64,000 bases of DNA, taken from contig JADEXA010000008.1 of NCBI GenBank assembly GCA_015207365.1, positions 1 through 64,000 of the forward strand, written 5' to 3'. A program made the translations under genes and the position numbers. A model generated the notes under the pieces. It did not search any database, was not told the origin of the DNA, and saw only the letters and a list, made by a program, of their open reading frames with translations. The first letter of the stretch is position 1. Every line of letters begins with the position of its first letter. This document shows, one piece after another, positions 41,511 through 50,758 of this stretch. The stretch is from Vacuolonema iberomarrocanum LEGE 07170 (lineage in GTDB: Bacteria > Cyanobacteriota > Cyanobacteriia > Elainellales > Elainellaceae).

Positions 41511-42509
41511 ATGAACAGTAGAAACTTAGGATTGGATGCTTTAAGGGTAATTTCGATACTCTATATCGTTGGCTACTGGCACTTATTCAACTACACCGAT
41601 GCTTTTCCGGCATACAACAATTTTGTAACCCTACGAATCGCCAAGATATTTCTGGGCGTTTTTGTCTTGATGTCTGGCTATTTCTCAGGACTGAGCTTAG
41701 CCAAAGGAAACAGCAAAAAACAGTGCTGGGCCTTTTATCAAAAACGATTGGTCAGAATTTATCCGTTGTTCTTGGCGGCGATATTCACGTATTTGCTGCT
41801 GGGGCTATCCACCCCAGGAACGCTTTTGAAGGCAAGCATGCTCCTCTCGATGTTCCTAAAGCCAGCGCCTCAAACGCTCTGGTTTGTGACCCTGATCATG
41901 TTGCTCTATGCGATCGCCCCATTCTTGATCAATCTAGCCCGCAATAAATGGAGCGTTGTTTTATTCCTCCTATCTTCAATCTTGATTCTCCACACCTATG
42001 GCTTGGTGACAGAGCGGCTGGATTCTCGCATTCTGATTTATCTGCCCATTTACTTCGCTGGGATCTATATCGCGAAGACCCGGCTCTTTTTAGAAGAGGA
42101 CAAGCGGCAACCCGGTAAGTATAAGGTTCTGCTCGCCGTGTTTGTTGGCTCCACCGCCATTGAAGTGGTGCCCTCTCCTCTACAGCAGTTGGCGATGACG
42201 CTGATGATTCTTTCGGCGAGTCTCCTACTGGCCGAAGCTTTCATGCTGCTGAATACCGAGATCCGAGCACGACCTGGTATCAAAAAACTACTGGGCTTTT
42301 TGAGTTACTCCAGCTTTAGTCTTTACCTGTTTCATCGACCTATCTTTGAGACCTTGAAGGTTTACTATGCGTCTCTCACTGGGGCTCAGCAGGTTTTGGT
42401 GCTCATGCTGGTTATCTTGCCCATTTCAATTCTGCTCTCTTGGGTGATTCAAAAGCTCTATGATGCGGTGCTCGAAGCTGTTGCCCGTCGATTCTCAAAC
42501 ATGGCGTAA
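41511..42509 (+). CDS. Membrane acyltransferase (acyltransferase-3 family)
   Basis: A 332-residue protein with about ten membrane helices. The start L-D-A-L-R-V-I-S-I-L-Y-I-V is characteristic of acyltransferase-3 proteins, and a catalytic-type histidine lies in Y-W-H-L-F near 22-26. S-G-Y-F-S-G-L-S-L-A-K and K-R-L-V-R-I-Y-P-L-F complete the pattern. Such enzymes O-acetylate or otherwise acylate surface polysaccharides. It lies six bases before the MurB-like gene, in the same operon. Confidence 0.87.
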   Translation: MNSRNLGLDALRVISILYIVGYWHLFNYTDAFPAYNNFVTLRIAKIFLGVFVLMSGYFSGLSLAKGNSKKQCWAFYQKRLVRIYPLFLAAIFTYLLLGLSTPGTLLKASMLLSMFLKPAPQTLWFVTLIMLLYAIAPFLINLARNKWSVVLFLLSSILILHTYGLVTERLDSRILIYLPIYFAGIYIAKTRLFLEEDKRQPGKYKVLLAVFVGSTAIEVVPSPLQQLAMTLMILSASLLLAEAFMLLNTEIRARPGIKKLLGFLSYSSFSLYLFHRPIFETLKVYYASLTGAQQVLVLMLVILPISILLSWVIQKLYDAVLEAVARRFSNMA

Positions 42510-42514
42510 TCCCT

Positions 42515-43408
42515 ATGCAACCCTTCAACATGCCAGAAACGGTTCAAGAGAATGTTTCGCTAGCGGACTATACCTCATGGAAAGTAGGGGGTGCGGCTCG
42601 TTGGTTGGCTGAGCCGACAACGGCTGAGGTGCCCGAGCTATTGTCTAAAGCCTATCACCACGGCATTCCCGTCTATTTCCTAGGGCGTGGCTCCAATGTT
42701 TTGATTGATGACGCTGGGTTGAATGGCTTAGTCATTGTGACCCGCAATTCGATGAACGAGCTGCAACGAGACGGTTACCGAATTGTGGCCGAGAGTGGCG
42801 TTTTTCTGCCGCATCTCTCCCATTTTGCTGCCCGACAGGGATATTCTGGGTTTGAGTTTTTGGTTGGCATTCCCGGCACGGTGGGTGGGGCGATCGCCAT
42901 GAATGCCGGATTAACCGTCTTTCGCCCACGAGAGCTGGTTTCGGTGGTCGAGAGCTTCGATGTCGTCAATCTGGATGGGACGGTTGAAACCCTGAAGATG
43001 GGCGACATTCATGTGGGCTATCGCAGAACGGATCTGTTGGATGGAAAGCGACTCATTCTACGGGCACGTTTTCAGCTAGAAGATGTGGGCAATCCGGAAG
43101 AAATTCGTCAGAGCACCCTAGACCATCTTGCCGAACGGAAACGGAAGCAACCGCTGGATCAGCCGACAGCTGGCAGTACCTTCAAGTCGCCACCGGGCAG
43201 CAAAGGTGCAGGCTGGTATATCGAACAGGCGGGTTTGAAGGGGTTTCAAGTCGGCGGCGCAAGAGTCAGCCCCATGCATGCAAATTGGCTTGAAAACGTT
43301 GGCGGAGCCACGGCTTCAGACATCCATCGATTGATTGAATATATCCAAAAAACGGTTGAATCCCGCATGGGAGTCACCTTAGAGCCCGAAGTGCAGTATT
43401 TACCTTAG
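42515..43408 (+). CDS. murB: MurB-like UDP-N-acetylenolpyruvylglucosamine reductase
   Basis: A 297-residue flavoprotein. FAD-binding signs are F-L-G-R-G-S-N-V-L-I-D-D and V-G-I-P-G-T-V-G-G-A-I-A-M-N-A-G. Catalytic residues of MurB are present: Arg170 in G-Y-R-R-T, Ser221 in A-G-S-T-F-K and Glu292 in E-P-E-V-Q-Y. The short form without the extra tyrosine loop is type II. It reduces the enolpyruvyl ether to lactyl ether. Lying directly before a MurA-like gene and inside an exopolysaccharide operon, it may make a muramic-type sugar for the polymer rather than for peptidoglycan. Confidence 0.9.
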   Translation: MQPFNMPETVQENVSLADYTSWKVGGAARWLAEPTTAEVPELLSKAYHHGIPVYFLGRGSNVLIDDAGLNGLVIVTRNSMNELQRDGYRIVAESGVFLPHLSHFAARQGYSGFEFLVGIPGTVGGAIAMNAGLTVFRPRELVSVVESFDVVNLDGTVETLKMGDIHVGYRRTDLLDGKRLILRARFQLEDVGNPEEIRQSTLDHLAERKRKQPLDQPTAGSTFKSPPGSKGAGWYIEQAGLKGFQVGGARVSPMHANWLENVGGATASDIHRLIEYIQKTVESRMGVTLEPEVQYLP

Positions 43409-43426
43409 ACGCAGGTTTAACCCACT

Positions 43427-44689
43427 ATGAATAATCTTGTTGTTTCCCCAACATGCCTTGTTGGAGAAGTCAGAGTTAGCGGAGCAAAAAATTCGGCTCT
43501 AAGGCTACTGGCAGCCTCTTTGCTGACGGCAGAACCCGTTTGTTTAACGAACTACCCCAGCACCCTGCTCGATACGCGCATCCATGTCGAGATGCTCGAA
43601 GTCTTGGGCAAGCGGTGTCGGTTGACCCATGCCAACCAGTTGGACATCACAGAAGACACACCGCCTCAATCTGAACTTGTGTGGGAGAAACGCTCGATTA
43701 GGAATACGCTCTTGATCTTGGGTGCTTTGACCGCACGAACCGGGAAAGGAAAAGTTCCGCTGCCTGGGGGGTGCAAGTTGGGCGAACGGAAATACGACAT
43801 TCACATCATGGTGCTAGAGTCTCTGGGGGCTCGGGTGTGGGAAGAAGACAACCACCTTTGTGCGGAAGTGCCCGGTGGCCGTCGATTGAAGGGCACCGAT
43901 ATTTTTCTCCCCATGCGCTCCACTGGCGCGACCGAAAACAGCATCATCTCGGCCTGTTTAGCAGAGGGAACAACGCGGATTTGGGGTCCTCACATTCGTC
44001 CTGAAATTCTTGATCTCATTCAGTTTTTACGATCCCTTGGAGCCAAAATTACGGTGCGGGGTCAAGAGAGCATCATTGTTGAAGGGGTTTCGGAACTGGG
44101 CACAACGACCTATTCGGTCATTCCCGACAACATTGAAGCCCTTACTTGGGCGATCGGGGCGGCGGTCACGGGTGGAGATGTCGAAATCATTGACTTCCCC
44201 TTCGAGCACCTAGAGGTGCCGCTGATTCATTTGCGAGAGAGTGGTGTGCGGTTCTATCGCCTCGACAATCGCCTAATCGTGCGAGGCGCGGATTGCTACC
44301 CCGTTGAAATTAGTACGGGGCCTTATCCTGGCATCAACTCTGATATGCAACCGCTGTTTGCGGTGTTGGGAGCCATTGCTAAGGGCGAGAGTCGAATTAT
44401 CGACTTGAGATTTCCCGGACGATATGCCTACGCCGAAGAACTGGCGAAGATGGGTATGGAATATCGCACCAAGGAAAACCTGCTCCTTATCGAAGGGGGG
44501 CATAAGCTGCACGGCGCTGAGGTAACGGCTCTTGACCTCCGGGCTGGGGCGGCGTTGATGACCGCTGGCTTTGTGGCGGAAGGCCCAACCACCATTACCA
44601 ATGCCTGGCAAATCTATCGCGGCTACGACCAGCTCGACAAAAAGTTATCCCAACTTGGGGTCAAGGTGCTGAGTGAAGTCTCTGCTTAG
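43427..44689 (+). CDS. murA: MurA-like UDP-GlcNAc enolpyruvyl transferase
   Basis: A 420-residue enolpyruvyl transferase. The MurA active-site set is visible: Lys21-Asn22 in S-G-A-K-N-S, Arg92 region, Cys116 in P-G-G-C-K-L-G-E, and Asp306 in N-S-D-M-Q. R-G-Y-D-Q-L lies near the C-terminus. It transfers enolpyruvate from PEP to the 3-OH of UDP-GlcNAc or a related sugar. The S-T-G-A-T-E-N-S segment departs from the usual S-V-G-A-T-x-N of housekeeping MurA, so this may be a specialised paralogue. Starts 18 bases after the MurB-like gene. Confidence 0.9.
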   Translation: MNNLVVSPTCLVGEVRVSGAKNSALRLLAASLLTAEPVCLTNYPSTLLDTRIHVEMLEVLGKRCRLTHANQLDITEDTPPQSELVWEKRSIRNTLLILGALTARTGKGKVPLPGGCKLGERKYDIHIMVLESLGARVWEEDNHLCAEVPGGRRLKGTDIFLPMRSTGATENSIISACLAEGTTRIWGPHIRPEILDLIQFLRSLGAKITVRGQESIIVEGVSELGTTTYSVIPDNIEALTWAIGAAVTGGDVEIIDFPFEHLEVPLIHLRESGVRFYRLDNRLIVRGADCYPVEISTGPYPGINSDMQPLFAVLGAIAKGESRIIDLRFPGRYAYAEELAKMGMEYRTKENLLLIEGGHKLHGAEVTALDLRAGAALMTAGFVAEGPTTITNAWQIYRGYDQLDKKLSQLGVKVLSEVSA

Positions 44690-44770
44690 TCTCTCCGCCC
44701 TACCAAAACATTTAAGCCTCACCACAGTTTGTATTTACCTTCACCTAAGCCGATAGAAACAGGTATCTGT

Positions 44771-45898
44771 ATGGATGGAAGTTCCGTGAAACCCAAGCTA
44801 TTGACGGTTGTGACCGCTTCATACAACAAGGGCGATCGCCTGTATGAATCGACCAAGAGCATTCTGGATCAGACCTACAAAGACTTTGAATACATCGTTA
44901 TCAATGATGGGTCTCGCGATCACACCAAAGAGATTTTGGATAGCTTTGATGACGACCGATTGCGCGTGATTCACCAAAACAATCAAGGCTTTGTCAAAAC
45001 CATGATTGCTGTCATGGAACAGGTGAAAACGCCCTATGTCGCCATTCATGGAGCCGGAGATATTTCACTACCGGAAAGGTTGGAAACACAAATTCGATAC
45101 TTGGAATCCCAGCCAGATGTGGCGGTTATTTCCTGCGGCACCTACAAAGTGCTGGGTTCGCAACCCGACTATATCAGTGAGGTACAGAAACTGGCTGCAA
45201 AGGGAAACAGTGATACTGGGAAGGAGCTGAAGTACACAACCGTTGAACAGATGATACGAACCAACATTGTTGACCACGGCGATGCCATGGTGCGAATGGT
45301 CGCTTATCGTCAGGCGGGCGGCTACCGACTCCTCTTTCGCTATTCCCAAGACCGGGACCTGTGGCTACGAATTTTAGAAAACCACTCCGTCCTCAATATT
45401 GGGAAAAAGCTTTATGTCAAAGTGATTAATCCAGGATCTGATATCACGGGTAACCCGGCTAAGGCCGAGCAGCAATCCTTCTACAGCTTGTTTGCTCGCC
45501 ACCTTGCTCGGCATAAATGCGTAACCGGGAAGGATTTGCTCAAAGAGCATGGAAACAGCGAATTCGATCGCTTTGTGAATAACCTTGGCATTGCAGAACG
45601 GACGGAAATTGCCAAGAACATCCACATCAACATAATGCTCTCCAATTTCCAGCCAGAGGCCATAGATACGGCTTGCCGCTTGATCCGGCAATATGCACCC
45701 GACCACTTCTACTATCGGTCGGTGCGGTCATTAAAGTTTATGCAGAAAAACGTCCCCTATGGGGCTTCCATTTATGCCTGGTACTACCAGCAAATTGTCA
45801 GGCGGCTAGCGGGCTGGAAACGGAAGGTTTACAAGATTCCCAGTAAGTTGGGCATCGTCAAACCCTCCTCTCAAATGCAAGTGCGCAAGTATGGATAG
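44771..45898 (+). CDS. Family 2 glycosyltransferase
   Basis: A 375-residue enzyme from the ATG at 44771 (a TTG at 44729 is less likely). The GT-A fold is shown by V-V-T-A-S-Y-N-K-G, I-N-D-G-S-R-D and H-G-A-G-D at the metal position. The middle has R-Q-A-G-G-Y-R and D-R-D-L-W-L-R. It adds one sugar to the lipid-linked repeat unit; donor and acceptor cannot be read. The downstream gene starts inside its last codons. Confidence 0.9.
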   Translation: MDGSSVKPKLLTVVTASYNKGDRLYESTKSILDQTYKDFEYIVINDGSRDHTKEILDSFDDDRLRVIHQNNQGFVKTMIAVMEQVKTPYVAIHGAGDISLPERLETQIRYLESQPDVAVISCGTYKVLGSQPDYISEVQKLAAKGNSDTGKELKYTTVEQMIRTNIVDHGDAMVRMVAYRQAGGYRLLFRYSQDRDLWLRILENHSVLNIGKKLYVKVINPGSDITGNPAKAEQQSFYSLFARHLARHKCVTGKDLLKEHGNSEFDRFVNNLGIAERTEIAKNIHINIMLSNFQPEAIDTACRLIRQYAPDHFYYRSVRSLKFMQKNVPYGASIYAWYYQQIVRRLAGWKRKVYKIPSKLGIVKPSSQMQVRKYG

Positions 45899-46817
45899 TT
45901 GCATGGATACTCCTGTTGTTCTCATCATCTTCAAGCGTCCAGATACTACGCAGCGAGTGTTGGACGCCATTCGACAGGCCCAACCCAAACAGCTTTTTGT
46001 CATTGCGGATGGGCCTCGACCCGAACGGTTGGGGGAAGATGAGCAATGTGCCAAGACGCGATCGCTAGTTGAGCACATCGATTGGGATTGTAAACTTTAT
46101 ACGAACTATTCCGATACAAATCTAGGCTGTGCGACACGGGTTATGAGTGGCTTGAACTGGGTGTTTGAGCAAGTCGATCGCGCCATTATTTTGGAAGATG
46201 ATTGTCTACCTCATCCCACCTTTTTTGCCTTTTGTGAGGACATTCTTGAGACCTACAAAGATGACTCTCGGGTGTTTTCTGTCACTGGTCAAAACGTTCA
46301 ATTCGGCCAAAAACGTGGGGCCTATAGTTATTACTTTTCGCGCTATAGCCATTGTTGGGGGTGGGCAACCTGGAAACGCGCTTGGGATTACTTTGACTTT
46401 GAAATGAGCCTCTGGCCCAAAGTGAAGGAAGACGGCGTTTTGAACTGGGTGCTCGATTCCCCCATTGCTGCCGAGCGCTGGGTCAAGCTGCTCGACTGGA
46501 CCTACTCCGGCCAGATTGATTCATGGGCTTACCGTTGGAGTTTGTCGGGGTTTTTGCAAAATAGCCTGCATGTCATTCCCAACGAGAACCTAATTTCCAA
46601 CATTGGGTTTGCTCAAGCCTCGACCAATACCCACAGCCGAACGAGCAAGCTGGCCAACATTCCAGCTAAAGCTCTCGATCAACCCTTGATTCACCCTCCT
46701 TATGTCGTGCGCCATGCCGACGCCGACCGATTTACTCAAGCGATGGTTTACGCCCCCAAAGGCAAAAAGGCAAAACTAAAAGCATTGGCTCGCCAAGTCA
46801 CACCGTTTTTGCGATGA
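45891..46817 (+). CDS. GNT-I-like glycosyltransferase (HlpA-type)
   Basis: A 308-residue GT-A protein of the group often annotated hemolytic protein HlpA-like. It begins P-V-V-L-I-I-F-K-R-P-D-T-T, has A-D-G-P-R, the metal motif I-L-E-D-D-C-L-P-H-P-T-F-F-A-F and R-Y-S-H-C-W-G-W-A-T-W. The first ATG overlaps the previous gene by eight bases; a second ATG at 45903 is equally good. The stop overlaps the next start by four bases. Sugar transfer in repeat-unit assembly. Confidence 0.85.
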   Translation: MDSCMDTPVVLIIFKRPDTTQRVLDAIRQAQPKQLFVIADGPRPERLGEDEQCAKTRSLVEHIDWDCKLYTNYSDTNLGCATRVMSGLNWVFEQVDRAIILEDDCLPHPTFFAFCEDILETYKDDSRVFSVTGQNVQFGQKRGAYSYYFSRYSHCWGWATWKRAWDYFDFEMSLWPKVKEDGVLNWVLDSPIAAERWVKLLDWTYSGQIDSWAYRWSLSGFLQNSLHVIPNENLISNIGFAQASTNTHSRTSKLANIPAKALDQPLIHPPYVVRHADADRFTQAMVYAPKGKKAKLKALARQVTPFLR

Positions 46818-48070
46818 AGATACTGCATATCAACGCGTCAGATGTTAAAGGTGGAGCGGCTCGCGCGGCTCACCGCTTACATACCGGGTTACAAGCCTTG
46901 GGTGCGGACTCCCGCATGTTGGTGCAAAAACGCCTCAGCCATGGCCCTGATATTTTGGCATCGACCAACAAAATATCGGAAGGTTTCGACACCATGCGGT
47001 TAAGCTTCGATGCGCTGCCGCTCAAGTTCTACAAGCAGCGGCAGAAAACCGCCTTCTCCACGCAATGGCTCCCCGATCGCGTCTTGCCGAAGATTCGCCA
47101 GTTCAACCCAGACATCATTCACCTCCATTGGATTAATCAGGGCTTTGTACAAATCGAAACCCTGGCAAAATTGGGCATTCCGATGATCTGGACGCTGCAC
47201 GACATGTGGCCGTTTACTGGGGGGTGCCACTATGCAGAGGACTGCCTCGGCTATCGCAATGCCTGTGGCACCTGCCCCCACCTGGGGAGCGCTAAAGCAA
47301 ACGACTTGTCTCATTGGATCTGGAAACGCAAAGCCAAAAGCTGGAACTCCATCGACCTCACTGTGGTCGCACCGAGTCAATGGATGGCTGACTGCGCCGC
47401 ATCGAGTTCGTTGTTCCAGCAGCGCCCGATAGATGTGATTCCCCACGGCTTAGATTTGGACGTTTACAAGCCGATTGATAAAAACGTCGCACGGGATATC
47501 CTTTCCCTGCCAACCGATGCCAAGCTGGTTCTGTTTGGCAGTGCCCATGGCACCTCCGAAAAACGAAAAGGCTTTCATTTTTTGCTGGACGCTCTGACAA
47601 AGCTCAGTCAGCTTAGTGAGGGCAGTCCTCAAATTCAGTTGGCGGTGTTTGGCCAAAAATCCCCCGATCGCCCCATTGATTTTGGCTTCAAGACCCATTA
47701 TTTGGGTACGTTTCAGGATGATCTCTCCCTTAGCCTGGTCTATTCGGCGGCGGATGTCATGGTTGTGCCCTCATTGCAAGAAGCCTTTGGCCAAACAGCG
47801 TTCGAAGCGATGGCCTGCGGTGTGCCCGTCGTTGCCTTTGACGCGACGGGATTAAAGGACATTGTGGAGCATAAGGAAAATGGCTTTTTGGCTCAGCCCT
47901 TCGACACCACCGATATGGCGAAGGGATTGCACTGGATGCTCAGCGATCCAGCAACGATGAATTTCCTGGGACAGCAGGCCAGGAAGAAGGCCGAAGCGGA
48001 ATATTCGGTTACCCTGCAATCCGAGCGCTATCTTGCTCTGTCAAAGCGTCTTAAATCCAAAGCGTCTTAA
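46814..48070 (+). CDS. Family 4 glycosyltransferase (WcaC-like)
   Basis: A 418-residue GT-B enzyme. N-terminal I-N-A-S-D-V-K-G-G-A-A-R-A-A-H-R-L, the H-L-H-W-I-N-Q-G and W-T-L-H-D-M-W-P-F-T-G-G-C-H-Y motifs are typical of colanic-acid-type GT4 enzymes. The donor-site motif E-A-F-G-Q-T-A-F-E-A-M-A-C-G-V-P-V-V lies near 320. A small C-x-x-C pair follows the H-Y motif. Overlaps the previous gene by four bases. Confidence 0.92.
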   Translation: MKILHINASDVKGGAARAAHRLHTGLQALGADSRMLVQKRLSHGPDILASTNKISEGFDTMRLSFDALPLKFYKQRQKTAFSTQWLPDRVLPKIRQFNPDIIHLHWINQGFVQIETLAKLGIPMIWTLHDMWPFTGGCHYAEDCLGYRNACGTCPHLGSAKANDLSHWIWKRKAKSWNSIDLTVVAPSQWMADCAASSSLFQQRPIDVIPHGLDLDVYKPIDKNVARDILSLPTDAKLVLFGSAHGTSEKRKGFHFLLDALTKLSQLSEGSPQIQLAVFGQKSPDRPIDFGFKTHYLGTFQDDLSLSLVYSAADVMVVPSLQEAFGQTAFEAMACGVPVVAFDATGLKDIVEHKENGFLAQPFDTTDMAKGLHWMLSDPATMNFLGQQARKKAEAEYSVTLQSERYLALSKRLKSKAS

Positions 48071-48182
48071 CGACAAACATTTAACTTCGAATTCCATAGG
48101 GTATATAGCAAACGCGTCCTTGGGTAGTCCCAAAAGCATGAACTGATTTTTGTAAGTACTCTCTTTCCCAGGAGGTTTGCCT

Positions 48183-49322
48183 ATGTTAATCAAGGTTTTT
48201 TCTGATCCGTGTTTCTTACCCAGCAACATGAATCCTGATCCAATCTTGATTCCTTTTTGGGGCGATCGCTTCAATAAATCACTTTATCCATCGGGTACAA
48301 GTTTCACCTACGACGCTCACAACACTTATCGCGAAATCGGATCGTCACTCTTCGAGATGACATCTTTAGAAGAGGCCGATATTGCACTCATGCCAATGAA
48401 TTGGCGAACAGTGCGCGGTGGTTCATGGCGAAGTAAGCCCGACAAAAATGCCATTGATTTGGCGTCTCAATTTGCAAAAAAGGTGCATCAAGCGGGCAAA
48501 CCATTGATCGTGTTCTTTGCCGGTGACTGCTCAGATGAACAAATCCCCATCGATAATGCGCTGGTTTTTCGAATGTCAGTTTACCGCTCAAAAACTCGCT
48601 CCACTCTTCCTGTTCCCCCGGCATTCATTGGGGATCAGATCCAGCAGCAATTTCAAGGAGAATTACCCCTCCGCCACAAACAAACCCAACCCGTCGTGGG
48701 TTACTGTGGCTTTGCACGTTCCGCTTCACTCAAGCAAGTTGCTCGCACAGCACTTTATCACACCACCATGCTGGCAAAACAGCGGCGGTTAGGCGTTTCA
48801 CCTAACAAGGGGCAGATTTTGCGGAGTCGGGCCATTCACCGCTTGCGCCAATCACCCTACGTGCAAACAAATTTCATTGTGCGTGATCATTCCTTTTTTG
48901 ATTTAAAGAACAATCCAACCCTTGCCCGTCAGAATGCAGCGGAGTATTTCCAAAACATTCTCGACAGCGATTATGTACTTTGCTGCCGCGGATCGGCAAA
49001 CTATTCAATTCGTTTATTTGAAGTTCTCAGTTCAGGGCGAATTCCTGTCTTTATCAACACGGACTGCGTGCTACCGTGGGACGCTTCAATCGATTGGAAG
49101 AAATATTGTGTCTGGGTCGAAGAAAATGAGCTTCACCTGATTGGAGAAAAAGTCATGGAATTTCATCAACGCCTCTCACCTGGAGACTTCGTTGAATTAC
49201 AGCATCAGTGCCGCAAGCTCTGGAGAGAGTGGCTTTCTTCTGAAGGGTTTTATACCCACTTCCATCAGTACGTTCGTCAATATCTCACCCAACCCCAGCG
49301 TGCCGTGCCGTTCGACTCCTGA
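48183..49322 (+). CDS. Exostosin-like glycosyltransferase
   Basis: A 379-residue protein from the ATG at 48183, preceded by AGGAGG seven bases upstream; this decides against the TTG at 48177. The exostosin (GT47-like) signature region reads C-C-R-G-S-A-N-Y-S-I-R-L-F-E-V-L-S-S-G followed by I-P-V-F-I-N-T-D. Members transfer hexoses or uronic acids in eukaryotic and bacterial glycans. It belongs to the run of transferases of the exopolysaccharide locus, separated by 112 bases from its predecessor. Confidence 0.86.
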   Translation: MLIKVFSDPCFLPSNMNPDPILIPFWGDRFNKSLYPSGTSFTYDAHNTYREIGSSLFEMTSLEEADIALMPMNWRTVRGGSWRSKPDKNAIDLASQFAKKVHQAGKPLIVFFAGDCSDEQIPIDNALVFRMSVYRSKTRSTLPVPPAFIGDQIQQQFQGELPLRHKQTQPVVGYCGFARSASLKQVARTALYHTTMLAKQRRLGVSPNKGQILRSRAIHRLRQSPYVQTNFIVRDHSFFDLKNNPTLARQNAAEYFQNILDSDYVLCCRGSANYSIRLFEVLSSGRIPVFINTDCVLPWDASIDWKKYCVWVEENELHLIGEKVMEFHQRLSPGDFVELQHQCRKLWREWLSSEGFYTHFHQYVRQYLTQPQRAVPFDS

Positions 49323-49445
49323 TCTTGTAGGGTGGGTTCCACCTTATAACTCCTGATACTCGACCTACTTTCCTAAGAGCGATTTACCTGACGACGGTTG
49401 TCCTCCGGCTTAATTGATGACAGACCCTAACAACGTCCAACAGTT

Positions 49446-50714
49446 ATGCGATTGCCCATAAATTCAAAAACTTGGCGAATAGTCGAAACACTGATCGTAG
49501 TGGCTTGTCTCGTATCGATTACAGGGAACCTCTGGCCCCCTATCATCGCGTCTTTATTTTCAGTACTCAATTATGGACTCATTATTATCCTGGCGCTGAG
49601 CAACTGGAAAAAGCTATTGTCGCTTCTGGTTCGCGACTACTGGATTTTGGTTTTGGTCTTTGTTGCCTCGATCTCATTCATTTGGTCGGCAGATGTAGTT
49701 GTCACCAATGACCTCATCAAAGCCATGATCCGCTCCACGTTTTTGGGGCTCTATGTTGCCTCTCGGTGGGATCTGAAAGATCAGCTAACGCTGTGGCTTT
49801 GGGTTTTTGGATTGATGGGGTTGTTGAGTGTCATTGTGGCCGTTATCGAGCCATCCAGGGGCACCCACTTTATTAACGGTTCGACGGCTTTGAGAGGGGC
49901 GCTTCCCCACAAAAATGAATTTTCGCGCGTCGTAGCCCTGGGTTTCTTTACCTTTTTTGTCGCGGCCTTAGATAAAACTCGACGATTTAGAGGACTCTGC
50001 TGGTTCTCTGCCATTTCAATGCTGGTTATGTTGGTGCTCGCTCGCGGGGCAACGGCTCAGGTGTCTGTGCTGCTTTTAACGCCCGTTTTGCTAACTGGAC
50101 TGGTTATTGTAAATCGCCGCTACAAGCTGAAGACTGCTCTTTTCACGCTGGCTCTTTCTCTCAGTGCAATTTCGACGCTGCTCGTTGTATTTAACCTGGA
50201 ATTTATCGTGACCGATATTCTCGGCAGAGGGATGGATTTGGGGCGGGTTGAAATTTGGCAACTCTCCATTGAAAAAGGCTTAGAACGACCCTGGTTAGGC
50301 TATGGCTACTACGGCTTTTGGGGATCGGGCGAAGCCGTCGAGATTGTCAGACAAACTTGGGCGAGGGGCAGTGAGGCTACTCTGAATGCGCACAACGTAT
50401 TTGTTGGGATCTTTTTGGAGCTGGGTCTCGTCGGGGTAACGCTCGCTGGTGTTAGTACCTTTGTCGTATTCAAAAGCCTGACTCAACTTGTTTTTAGATG
50501 CCGAGAAATTGAGTATTTCTGGATGCTCATATTATTTCTGGCACTGATATTTTTCGGGATGACGGTCAGTGGCCCATTTTTATCGCCGAATAGTATTTGG
50601 ACGATTTATGTGAGCATTTCCTACACCTGCATTTTGAAGTCTAGGCAGCTCAGAATCGCACGATCGACCCCCGAATTATCAACACGAGAGCCTGTCTATC
50701 CGAGATTTACCTAG
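49446..50714 (+). CDS. O-antigen ligase/polymerase-like membrane protein (Wzy role)
   Basis: A 422-residue protein with about eleven membrane helices. A larger loop contains L-G-R-V-E-I-W-Q-L-S-I-E-K-G-L-E-R-P-W and then G-Y-G-Y-Y-G-F-W, with A-H-N-V-F-V further on; this pattern is typical of the WaaL/Wzy O-antigen ligase family. In this context it most likely polymerises repeat units. An early loop has R-G-A-L-P-H-K-N-E, also common in the family. Confidence 0.85.
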   Translation: MRLPINSKTWRIVETLIVVACLVSITGNLWPPIIASLFSVLNYGLIIILALSNWKKLLSLLVRDYWILVLVFVASISFIWSADVVVTNDLIKAMIRSTFLGLYVASRWDLKDQLTLWLWVFGLMGLLSVIVAVIEPSRGTHFINGSTALRGALPHKNEFSRVVALGFFTFFVAALDKTRRFRGLCWFSAISMLVMLVLARGATAQVSVLLLTPVLLTGLVIVNRRYKLKTALFTLALSLSAISTLLVVFNLEFIVTDILGRGMDLGRVEIWQLSIEKGLERPWLGYGYYGFWGSGEAVEIVRQTWARGSEATLNAHNVFVGIFLELGLVGVTLAGVSTFVVFKSLTQLVFRCREIEYFWMLILFLALIFFGMTVSGPFLSPNSIWTIYVSISYTCILKSRQLRIARSTPELSTREPVYPRFT

Positions 50715-50758
50715 AGCCGCATTGTTGTTTACTGTCAAGCTGCTTAACGGTTGCTAAT

